This document shows, piece by piece, positions 17,389-27,809 of a stretch of DNA of 64,000 nt (positions are counted from its first letter, which is position 1; the number at the start of each line of letters is the position of its first letter). Under the pieces are notes generated by a model. That model saw nothing but the letters and a program-made list of their open reading frames with translations, was not told the DNA's origin and searched no databases. The DNA is from Desmodesmus armatus (lineage: Eukaryota; Chlorophyta; Chlorophyceae; Sphaeropleales; Scenedesmaceae). The position numbers and the translations under genes are program-made. The stretch spans positions 62,001 through 126,000 of the forward strand of contig VIIQ02000619.1 in NCBI GenBank assembly GCA_007449985.2, read 5' to 3'.

Positions 17389-18897
17389 TCAAGTGAGGCA
17401 GTGTGTGTTGATATGCAGCCTGGACCCCCGTCGCAGAGCGCTCTGCATCTGCACAAAAGAAAAACATGGGCTGCGGCAACAACACGGTGTATTCAGTGCC
17501 TACAAGCACATGAAGAGCAAGATGACCCCTCTTGGATGCATCGGTACATAGTACCGGAACTAGTCTCTGACTGGGAAGACATGCTCCAGAGGCGCCAAAC
17601 TAGTGGAGATGACATAGCCGCTTGTCGGCCTTTGCTACCTTATTCCAAATGGCGGTGCTCAATGCGCTAAACAACGCGAGCTGAAGAGGGGCCTTCCCAG
17701 TGAGGCTCGCATTACCTTGGACTACCTCCGCACCAGGAGCGTGGCAGCCTTAACGGCTGTAACCTCTGGCTGCAGTGCAGTGCCTGCCTGCCGATTGATG
17801 ACTGGCCACCACACCTTCTGTGTGTGACTGGCCGCAGAGCACAATGGTGCCCTGCCTATCGCGAGTGTCTCGCCTATGGGCGGACCTTGCTATTAGGCAG
17901 GCATCTGTCCTGCGCAGTACAACATGCCGTGCATGTTGTGGGCTGCACGACCCTTAGCATAATGCAAGGGCAGGAAAAAAAAATGGTGGCAACACCCCAG
18001 GTCATGATCCTGGACTTGTTCCGGTTGTACCATATTCACGGCACAATTAAGCCCCCACCTACAGTATGGGACCGGCCGCAGTGTGCGAGGATGCCCTCCC
18101 CTACGAGGATCGCCTCGCCTATGGGGTTGGCCGTTCTGCAGGCCTATGTCCTGCTGAGCAGCATATTGTGGGTCAAACACCCCTAGCATACTGCAGGGGA
18201 AACATAAAAAAAATGGTGGTAGACCGCCAGGCCAAAAGCCCCGGACTTGTTCCGGTTGTAAAATACTCCAGCACATACATGTGCTGCTCGTGAACATCCC
18301 ACTGGCTCAGTTTTACACAATGCGCTGCATGTGTAATCCACCAGGATGAATGGTTAGTTCAGGCCTGGGGACAGGCCTTTCCATTGCAAGGAGGGGGCCC
18401 GTGTATCGACACGGCCTTGTTCAAGTGGGCACCACCTCTGACAGTAACCTCGGCTGTCACAGCCGTGCATCCTGGGGTGACCCGATCGGAGTATGGCTAA
18501 ATGCCTGCCCAACCTAGTGTTGTGGCAAGGCTACATGGCCCACTGTTGTGCAGTCCTGAAGGCAACAATGGCTTGCCTGCTGCACCTCAGATTAAAAAAA
18601 AATAAGAGGACACACAAAAAAAACAATGAACCTCGGCCAGACTGTCACAAGGCCTATCGCCGACATAGTATGCCCTTTCCTTGTTGAGTGGGAGGACAAA
18701 CCTCACAAGGAAAGAGGTGATTACAGCCTGTGGCATCACCATTAGTGCTTCTGTCACCATTGGTGCACGGCTGTTGATTGTAGAACTACCTGTGCTATTG
18801 TCACAGGTTGGTCCCCATACCACACACCCTTGCAACATGGGTGCTGAAAGAATGGCCTAAGAGGAGTGCGAGGATTCAGAGGAGTGCGAGGAGAAGG
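17389..18897 (+). other. Non-coding 3' part of element 1 with diverged tandem repeats
   Basis: No credible gene. Two diverged copies of an about 200-bp unit lie at about 17845-18030 and 18075-18265, sharing CGCCTATGGG, AAAAAAATGGTGG and GGACTTGTTCCGGTTGTA. A purine-rich run at about 18852-18897 (AAGAGGAGTGCGAGG repeated, ending GGAGAAGG) is a candidate polypurine tract, and the TGGCCAC after it a candidate LTR start. Confidence 0.45.
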
Positions 18898-19520
18898 TGG
18901 CCACTGGCTGGATAGTACGGTTAATAGTTGTTGTCATGGACAGGCCTGACGTCAGGAACCTGGCGAGGCTGCCATGCATGTCTCATGCTGTCGCTGCCAC
19001 CTTCACAAGACGTGAGTGGCACCAGCACCTGCAGTCCGGCAGCACACCCAGTTGCCTGCGGAAGGTACCTGGCCCTGCCAACTGCATCGACGATATTATT
19101 AGTTGGCTTGTTAGCGACAGACCTGGCGCATATAGACTTATGCAAGGCTGTCACACTAGTATGCCGCACACCTTGGCCTTGCTGCCGTGGTAATGCCGCC
19201 GCTACTGCATTGCTGTAAGGCTTTGGTGCTGAGTGGTTTGCCATGCGCGGTGTGTCCTTGCAAGGTCACAACCCAGGTCTGAGGCCAGACCTTTCAACGA
19301 AAGAGGTGATACAGCTGTGGCGTCACCATCGGTGCCTCTGCCACCGCTGGTGCACAGCTGTTAGCTTCGGTTCTGAGTGGCTTCTAGTACCTTGCCAGGT
19401 CAGTGACCTTTGCATGGCCACAGCCCTTGTCTGAAGACAGACGGGTGCCACCTTACGCTTAGCCTGCAACTGTGGATCCATCACCGGTGCCCCTGTCACC
19501 GCTGGTGCACAGTTGTTTGT
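18705..19520 (+). repeat. Three diverged copies of an about 85-bp unit
   Basis: Copies at about 18705-18790, 19290-19372 and 19440-19520 share GAAAGAGGTGAT, TGTGGC(A/G)TCACCAT and CACC(A/G)(C/T)TGGTGCAC(G/A)G(C/T)TGTT. The first lies just before the proposed LTR start and the other two inside it, so either the boundary is further left or the unit was copied across it. Confidence 0.55.
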
Positions 19521-19830
19521 TAGTATGCAGCAGAAGACATGCCCTGTGGTCATCGCCACGTGACTTGTCTTCTGGTCTGCTATAGTACTAGTGCTTCAGC
19601 CAGCCTGGCAGCTTACAATCCTGTCATGCCACCTTAGTTCCCCAGCAGTTTGCCAATGCAGTGCTGACAGTCCTGTACTCGTGCAGACTACTGTTCTGCT
19701 TTGTGCTATTCTGCTTCCGTCTCACCCGTTTGATGGAGCTGGGTGGAGCTGCCCAGAGCTGAATGCTGTTGCAAATATGAACTGTTTTGACCAGTCAAAG
19801 GCTACCTCTTGTCTGCTGGTGACCCAGCAG

Positions 19831-19900
19831 GAAGCTTCCGAGAAGCTTCCTAGAAGCTTCCTAGCAGCTTCTCGGCAGCTTCCTCCGGCAGCTTCCACTT
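19831..19900 (+). promoter_or_regulatory. Clustered GAAGCTTC repeats in the LTR (heat-shock-element-like)
   Basis: Three GAAGCTTC palindromes spaced 11 bp apart are followed by three (G/C)AGCTTC half copies. GAA and TTC in inverted alternation is the building block of heat-shock elements, although the 3-bp gap between units differs from the strict 2-bp spacing. They lie about 140 bp upstream of the TATA box. Confidence 0.4.
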
Positions 19901-20037
19901 TCAGGAGAGCAGCCTGTAGCACTGTTATTGTTGACCAAAAGGTTGACCAACTCCTTAGAAGCCCTTTGTTCTTGCTATCGAGTGCATCAGAGGCATGTAC
20001 GATAAGATACAAGCCCACGGTGTAACCCGAGCAGGGC

Positions 20038-20044
20038 TATATAA
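20038..20044 (+). promoter_or_regulatory. TATA box of the element 1 LTR
   Basis: TATATAA in a GC-rich setting (GGGCTATATAAGG). It would drive transcription from about 20070, making the terminal about 870 bp R-U5. Confidence 0.55.
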
Positions 20045-20942
20045 GGTGGCAGGTTCGCCGGTCAAAGTTGGCAAAGTCCCCCTTCAGTGCACAGTCAAAG
20101 TTGACTCGAGTGTTACTCAAAGCTATCGAAAGTTATCGTCTCATTATCGGAGTTGTAACCAAACAATCTCCCAACCCCGTCCAGGCCATCAGGCCAGGCC
20201 ATCAGGCCAGTCCAGGGCAACAAGCCCCCAGCACAGACAGGTATACAACCTGTCATAGTTAACCCTGCGCGCCACAGACGTCGCAGCGACAACGTCCAAG
20301 AGGACAAGAAGTAACCCAAGGCCCACAGGGTCTTGCAGGAAGTAACCCCTCCCTCAAAGGAGGTTTGCATTGCAGGCAACCCCTGCCGTGCAGTAAATAC
20401 ATACAGCAGCTTTCAACCACAGCGTGCAGCACGTGCACAAGAAAGCATACACACACAGTCACAGTGTAATCAGGCCACTCAGGGCCACACAGTCAGTCCC
20501 TCCCAAGAAGGAGGTTGGCATTGCAGTACCAACCCTGCAGTGCTGAGCTTTGATAACCCAGCAGCTCTCGTGTGTTGCTTGACAGAGTACCACACCACCA
20601 GCCTGTCATAAGAGAGCTGCAGCAGCGACAGTAACGAAGTGCGAGGGCCACGGCCAGCGCCGGTAACCTGATTGAAGTGCAGAGAGTGGTTGCACCCAGT
20701 GCCAGTGCCCAACAACAGCGGACAGTGGTCTGTTGCACACAACACAAAGTGACCTGAGCCCATCACTGACTTCCACTGCGCCCGTTTGCTTGCTGTTGCA
20801 GGAAGGAGAGAGACACCCCTTGCCCCCCTTGTAACTGCAGGCACCGGTTTATCCTACGTGTGACAGCAGGCTACGCTCCGCAGGCACCGGCACCGGCGGC
20901 AGCCCCCTGCCACCGGCCCTGACCTGGGGGCCCTGCCTTGCC

Positions 20943-23900
20943 GATACATAGCAAAGAATGGGACGAACCTTATCCTGTGTATGGGTGCCAACAGCAGCCT
21001 GACATTCAAGGGTGCTGCTTTTGACAAAAATGCAGGCAGAGCTATCACTGGGGGAGGGATGCTTTACATCAATTCCTCACACTTCACCTACAATGTTGTG
21101 CCAGGAGCCATGTTTGGTGGAAGTGTCCTTTTTGCGCAGGGCGGGACCACAGTGGTGGAGTCCAGCAAGTTCCTTGGCAATGCAGTCGAGTACATGGGTG
21201 GCGCCATAGCCATGGTTGGTAGGGCCAAGCTCAAGGTATTGTCGTCTGTGTTTGAGGGCAATCAAGGTATGTCTTGGTGGTATGTTGGGTGGGCGATGTG
21301 GCGCGCATATGATGTTAGCTGTAGGTAGTAGATGCTAGCTGTAGGTAGCTGCGGCATGTATCCTGCATCCTGCACCTGCTCACGCACCACTGCCTAGTGG
21401 TGTCTGCGCTGCCCACTGTCATTTGATAGAATTGTACGTACCAGGACTCCTAATACGTACAGTTCGGATAGCTTACTACCCGAACGGTGCGAGCCCGAGA
21501 GACTCGTTCAGCTGCACTGCAACCAGCCTCTATCAACATCTGCTATACAGCAGCATGTCTTATGTGTCACTCACCAAGACCTTGCCTGTCGTCTGGAGAT
21601 AGACCAACCACTCTGTTCCCAAGGGAGCTGGGCAAATCGCCCTCAGAGTGGCAAACAACCTGCAATGACAACATCAGTCACAAGTTGTTGCGCTGTGCTG
21701 TGCTGTGCTGTGCTGTGCTGTGCTGTGCTGTGCTGTGCTGTGCTGTGCTGTGCTGTGCTGTGCTGTGCTGTGCTGTGCTGTGCTGTGCTGTGCTGTGCTG
21801 TGCTGTGCTGTGCTGTGCTGTGCTGTGCTGTGCTGTGCTGTGCTGTGCTGTGCTGTGCTGTGCGATGAGCAGCATCTGCAGGTACCGGCGGGGCCTTGGC
21901 GTGCCACGGGGACAGCCAGATTGAAGTCTCCGATTCAATTTTCAAGGGCAACAGCGCGGCTTTGGGCGGCGGAATTGTGATGTACAGCAACGCAAAAGGT
22001 AGACGATGGTTGCCTGCAATTCGAGTGTCCAGTGGATAGCAGTGCATTCATGCACTGTCAGTCAAGGGCTGGATGCTGCTGCCCTTGCATCGTGCATGCA
22101 AATGGGCATCTCTTCCAAATCTGCTTGCCTAAAAATAGTGACGTCAGCATGTGGGGCATGCAAGCTGTGCCCTTCTGCAAGCCTGACGTCATGTTGATGC
22201 TCACGTGACATGTTGGTCTCCATTGGATCTCAATACGTACTCCAAGTACATTTTTTGTCACTGCGTGCCGTTCGACGGGATTCATTGCTTGCTCTGCGGC
22301 CTGCAGGGAAAGTTTATCAGAGCAATTTTACATCAAACACTGCCCGGGAGGTTGGAGGTGGCATCTATGTCAGTGACAACGTGACGCTCAACATCACAGA
22401 TACCATGCTGATAGCCAACGAGGCTCAGGCGAAGGGAGGAGCACTTGGCTTGGCATTCAATGCAATTGTGCGTGGGCACAACGTATCTTTCAAGGAAAAC
22501 AAGGCACGTCTGGCTCAAGGGGGAGCTGTAGTTGTGAACATGAATGCTACCCTAGTGTTGGTTCATGCAGACATCCACAGCAACGTTGCTATGTATGGAG
22601 GAGGTCTGTTTGCAAATGGAGGCACACATATGGCACTGTCTTTGAGCCACCTTATCAACAACACTGCTCAGGCTGGAGGTGCCATATGCATGAGTGAATT
22701 CGCTGCCGTGTTGATGAGGGAGATCAAGGGGTATAACAACAGTGCAGCACATGGAGGGGTAATTTATTCAGAGCAGTCTGCTCAGGCAACCATCCATGAC
22801 TCCATGTTTGATCGCAACTTGGCCCGCAAAAGCCATCAAGCGCGGGAAATTGTGTTTTCTGGGGGTTTCTTGCATGCTGAAGGCAGCGCTGCCATTGCCA
22901 TCCACAACACGACCATTGAAGGGCATGTCAGCCAGCCTGACGCAAAAGGAGGTGCAGTAGACCTATACAAAGACGCTAGGCTCAACCTGACATCCTCCAC
23001 TCTGTCCCACCATCATGCTTCGGTGGGTGGTGGCATTGCGATGAACGGCAACAGCTCTGTGTACGCCCACAACACGACAATGACCAACACCTCAGCAAGC
23101 GATGGTGGGGCCCTGCATATCACACCCACCTGCTTTGGTTGCTCTGTTGCTTGGCTGGGCAGCAGATTTGTGAACACTTCTGCCACTGATAATGGTGGTG
23201 CGATGTTAGTGGGAAACGGCGCAGTCGTACTTGAAAATATCACTTTTGTCAACAGTCAAGCACACAGTCATGGTGGAGCAATTGCGGTGACTAATGAGGC
23301 ACGAATGTCTATGAAGCGTTGCACCATACGAGGTTGCAGGTCCATTGCGGATGAGGGTGGCGGCCTTTTGGCTATTGGCCATAGCCAAATTAACCTCAGC
23401 AGATGCACAATCACAGGCTGCACCGCCAAGTCTGATGGCGGGGCAATCTTTGCTGATGAAGCTGCAAGTCTGCAGATGCAGTCATGTCAGCTTCACAACA
23501 ACTCTGCCACGAGTGACGGCGGGGGCTTGTGCGTGGCTGGCTCTGCCCATCTGGTTGCCAATGAGTGCAAAATCATGCGCAATGGCTGTTTGCGAGGGGG
23601 CGGTGGGCTAGTATGCGGCGGCAGTGCCTCTGTCCAGCTACAAAGCTGTGTGGTGTCTGATAATCATGCAGACTATGGGGGAGGAATGTTTATAGGTGAC
23701 AAGGCAGCTATGACGCTGCAGCAAACCACAATCATTGGCAATAGGGCACTGCGACTTGGTGGGGGTGTGGCCTTGGGCAGCGCTAATTTTGACTTGGCGC
23801 AGATGAGAGCAGCAACCCACGGGAATCAAGCAGGGGACGCCGCCCCTGATGTGTATGTGGTGCCAACCTCCATGGTGGTGACAAACAGCAGCAGTGTCGA

Positions 23901-26469
23901 GAGGTTTGTCAGCCGCCTCAACAGTGATGATGGGCTGGTAGATATGACCTTGCGTGTAAGTGGGGCACATGGACTACCATCAGAGGGTATCCCAGTCGTG
24001 GTCGAGCTGCAAGGTGTTGCACTGGCGAGCACCAGAAGTGGGGCAGATGGCTTGGCTCACCTCTCTGTCAAGCTTCGCAAGCCACCAGGTATGTCTAGGG
24101 TGCATGCCCACAGGCTGGTGTGTGTGGCTCATAGTGAACAGCACACCATCACAAGACCTTCAGGATGCCTTCATTGGGTAACCAGCCAGCTGTTTGAGTG
24201 TCCTCTGGAGCCAGCCAGCTGCCATGTGTTGAGCAATGCATGTGCAACAAATGCAGCCGACTGCAGGTCACCGGGGCCCTCCTCCGCACACACCATGGAG
24301 CCATGGCAGCCACTGCAGACATGTGCTCTGATGCTGTACATGTTCTTTATGCATTGAGAGGTCCATAAGATGAGCAGGCACAGGGCGATGACGTCCCAGG
24401 AGCTTTCTCAACAACTGGGCACTTGCTTGCGGTTATGGTTGTATTGCCCTGCAGGTACATACAAGCTGACAATAGACTCAAGCATTGGTAATCCCTTGAG
24501 CATGGTGGTACATGTCGTAAACTGCAGCACCGGTGACGTGACTGCTCGCACTGGCGATGCCTGCCAAACTTGTGACTGGGGTTGGTATTCACTTGACCCA
24601 CGCAACAGCACGTGCGACCACTGTGTGCCCAATGCGGTCTGTAAGGGTGGGGCCTCCATTGCACCATTGCCCGGTTGGTGGCATTCGTCACCAAGATCTG
24701 TGCAGATTCACAGGTGAGGCTGGAAACGTGCGGCAGCCGACTCAACAAGTGTGTTACTCGCTTGAAGCAGGCACATCCTATGTTGTTGAACAGCCAATGT
24801 TGTGCGAGCCCTGCATTCCTTGTAAACGCTATTGGGCAACTTTTGTCAGGGTGCTGACTGCTGCACTGCCTGTGTGCTGTCGTGCCTCGCCAGGTGCCTC
24901 AATGCCGAAGCCTGCACGGGCATCAATGCCAACCTGCAGTCACAACCCTTGAATGGCGACGCCTACAAGTCTGCGCAGTGTGCAGCTGGCTACGAGGGCA
25001 ACCTGTGTGGTCTGTGCCACCAAGGCTACGGCACTCTCAAGCCCCTGGTCTGCAAGAAGTGCCTCTCCAAAGGTGCCACCATTGCGCTTTACGCACTGGC
25101 TGCGTTGGTGATGCTGGTGGCCGTGCGAGTCTTGTCAGCCCTTGCCCTATCAGCTGACTCTGGCCAGGACACTGGTGCAGCAAAGCCGGTTGACATCCTG
25201 AAGCCCCTCGTCCTGTATGCCCAATGGTTGCTGGTGGTGTGCCAGAGCATGAACAACGTGCCATTGCCTCCCAGCCTTGCGGTTCCCTTGCAAGCTGTGT
25301 CTTGGTTTTGGAGCAGCACCTCAGCATCCAGCCTGGGTCTGGACTGTGTGCTACCACGTTTGGCAAGCGTACCAGTGCCCGCCCAGAAGGTGATGTTTGC
25401 CTTGCTCACTCCCGTCGCAATTCTTTGCGTGCTGTTGTGTGTTGAGCTTCTGTTGTCGTTGCGTTGTCGGTCGACAAGGCGCCGTCCACGCATGCCGGTC
25501 GCAGCCCGGCAGGGGACCAGGATGCGCGATCGCGTCATGAGCTTGTTTGTGTGCATGGCGTTCATGTTTCTGCCGACATGGGCGCACGCAGCTTTTTCGT
25601 TCTTTGCGTGCGTTCAGCTCGATGCACAAGTGTCCTTCCCATATGGTGCTGAGGCGGTCGGCCTGTACTGGATACAGGACTTGAGCACGCAATGCTATGC
25701 AGGCTATCACAAGCCGTGGGCGTTTGGTGTTGGCCTTCCGCTGCTGCTGCTGCTGTGCCTTGCTTTGCCCCTCGGGCTGCTGGTCTTCCTGGTGACAAGC
25801 TCGAGGCGGGGGAAGTTGACCGAGGCATCTTTCCGCCAGCAGTATGGCTTCCTCTACCGGTCGTGGCGTCTCGGCGTGTATTGGTATGAGGCAGTTGTGG
25901 TAGTACAGACAAATGCACTCGTGCTTGTTGGCACTTTTGGCTATGCTTTGGGGCCCTACTACCACCTGCTAGTGATTCTGGCTGCTCTTGGCTTGATTGG
26001 CGTGCTGTTGCTGTATGTCAGGCCGCACAAGTGTGCAGAGGCAGGCCATGTGTCGCTGCATAGTGTTGGTGTGCTATGCCTCACCACCTTCTCGGCCCTC
26101 ACCTTCCTACCCTACCGCAATATCACCCCACCACCAGGCTACACCATGGCTATGGGTGTGGTGGTGCTACTTGCCCACGTGGCATTCGTGCTGTGCACGC
26201 TGTGGAGGTTGTTGAGGATTATAGATTGGTCCTTGCTGATGCGTTGTGTCAGGTGCTGCTACCAGAAGGCTGCCTGCTGTTGCAAGGCTGAGAGTTGTCA
26301 GAGTGGCCCCGCAGGTCGAGTGGTTGCGACGTTGCGGGCACCTATGTGTGTGGGGTCCAGTCTTTTGCTGCTGAAAGCTTGCTGCACCTGCCATCATGCC
26401 AACCAGCAAAGCACCACATGCTCAGAAGATGCATCCGCCCATGGCGCTGGAGCCAAGCTGGGTGTTTGA
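20943..26469 (+). CDS. Right-handed beta-helix (Pmp-like repeat) protein with multi-pass membrane C-terminus, 5' part missing
   Basis: Exons: open from 20943 to 21266; 21882-21998; 22307-24088; 24455-24713; 24894-26469, all in phase. The N-terminal about 750 residues are parallel beta-helix repeats of the GG(A/G)(I/L) and NxA type (e.g. GGGIYVSD, GGAIAMVG), typical of polymorphic outer membrane protein-like and pectate-lyase-like solenoids. A cysteine-rich module follows (CQTCDWGWYSL, then CAAGYEGNLCGLCHQGYG), like EGF/ephrin-receptor-type repeats. About 8 hydrophobic segments (from about 25080 to 26220) complete it. The architecture is that of large algal cell-surface proteins of unknown function: an extracellular solenoid on a polytopic anchor. 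The frame is open up to the LTR end of element 1, so the upstream exons should lie before the window, 20.9 kb or more away. Confidence 0.8.
21692..21863 (+). repeat. (GCTGT)n pentanucleotide microsatellite in intron
   Basis: About 34 near-perfect tandem copies lie in the 615-bp intron 21267-21881, ending just before the acceptor at 21881. Because 5 is not a multiple of 3 and the unit lacks stops, it creates spurious ORFs on both strands. Confidence 0.95.
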
Positions 26470-27809
26470 GGATATGCTCCGCTTTGGATGGCTTTGGTGA
26501 ACTGGCCCATTAGATGGCACCATCTTGTTGAGCACGTCAGTGGTTGATGTGAGTAAGACACACCTGCCCACCTGCAGGTGCTTGTTGCCCACTACTGATG
26601 CATTGGCAACTTTGTGGCAAGCGCAATGGGCCCTTGCTGCACGTACCTGTTTGGAGCGCACCACTCGTCTGCTGGACCGTGCATCACGCACTGCTGCCTT
26701 CTGACAGGATCATGTTCGACTGACTCAAGCTCAGTGTCTTGCATACTGCCACACTGAAGTGATGCGACCCAGGCTGATGGCAAGGCACAGCGCTGGCATG
26801 CATTTCATCACTGGCACCCATTGTATGCGCACACGCATATGCCTAGTGCTGCTTATGAGCACAAGGGTCTTGGCCATGTGCAGCATCGCCGGGTGGCATC
26901 CACAGCAAGGTGCTTGGCTTGCGCTGAGTGCAGCTCCCTGCAGGTCAGCCTTACGCTGTCATGAAGTAAACTGCACACCTGCGCATGCCCAGTGGGCTGC
27001 TGGGACTGCAGACTGGCCATCCATGGATGATGTAACCACCAGCTCAACAGGCTGTGCACAACACACGTGCGCACTCTCACGTGCGCACTCTCATTGCGTG
27101 GTGTTGCAATCATTGAGTCGCTATCCCATTGTCCAGAGCAAGCTTCGCGGGTCCTTGGTGGGCACGTTGGTGGGCGCTTTGCTACAGGCCCTAGGGCCAG
27201 TAGAAGCTGTCACAGGCACCCCAAGGTGTGTTGCAGGCACATGGTTTGCTGCATGATGGTGAAGGCTTGTGCCACTGGGGTTAGTCTGGTTCTGGGTTGG
27301 ACTGGCATGACTGGGGTGAGGCTGGTTTGACGGCTGGGAGGAGGGGAAGGGGGGGAGTCATCTCCGTGCGAGCTATGGGGGTTGCAGGATGTTGCTGCAC
27401 AAATTATGAGACAGTTTGGTGGGTGAACCAAAAGCTTGAGTCGGCTTGGAAGAGCAGTTTTAAAGTATTGGGGATGCACCTCCTGAGGTCGCCCCTTTGG
27501 CCTGGCCCATGGGCCATGTGCTGGCCAGCACAGCTGTTTGCCAGGGCCGTATGGCCAATCCTCATGCTACTGCAGCTCTTAGTAAATATGTAATGGAACA
27601 AGTATCCTCAGCAGCTGATGGGAGTTGCCATTTTGAGTTATGCCCTGCTGCTTTTCCGTGGATCCTGTTGCCATGCAGTTGCTTGCATCAGGACATCGTA
27701 GCTGCAAACGCACTGTTTGATTGTCAGTAACAGGCTGCTTTGCACGATGCGTTAGTCCCACGACCTGCTGATCCTTCCGGAACAGCACCCAGCCATCCTG
27801 CAGGCAGAC
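26470..27809. other. Intergenic region
   Basis: No ORF with family resemblance or consistent splicing. It holds the 3' UTR of the beta-helix gene and the promoter of the prolyl hydroxylase gene. TGTAA occurs at about 27026 and 27587; the latter sits in a plausible 3' context, but neither is assigned. Confidence 0.5.

Larger units (their letters stand above)
1..20942 (+). mobile_element. Element 1: non-autonomous LTR retrotransposon (gag plus protease remnant, no RT/IN), hosting a nested insertion
   Basis: Positions 1-123 and 20820-20942 are the same sequence: the first 102 bases are identical and the last about 20 differ at 5 sites. They are the 3' ends of two LTRs. Between them lie a primer-binding site, a Gag ORF and a protease-like ORF, then a long non-coding region. 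Removing the 12.4-kb nested block (about 4590-16974) leaves about 8.5 kb with no recognisable reverse transcriptase, RNase H or integrase. That is the layout of gag-only non-autonomous elements mobilised in trans. The 5' end of the left LTR lies before the window, so the left target-site duplication cannot be read. On the right the element abuts an open reading frame of a host beta-helix gene. Confidence 0.8.
18898..20942 (+). repeat. Right LTR of element 1 (5' boundary uncertain)
   Basis: The 3' end at 20942 is fixed by the match to 1-123. The start is not, because the left LTR is cut off by the window; 18898 is proposed only from the preceding polypurine-like run. The region has the features of a U3 promoter: diverged tandem units, GAA/TTC repeats and a TATA box. 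Confidence 0.5.

Noticed and set aside
21487..21980. Open frames of repeated Cys-Ala-Val-Leu or Ser-Thr-Ala-Gln-His on both strands
   Set aside because: They come from the stop-free pentanucleotide microsatellite, inside an intron whose flanking exons join in phase.
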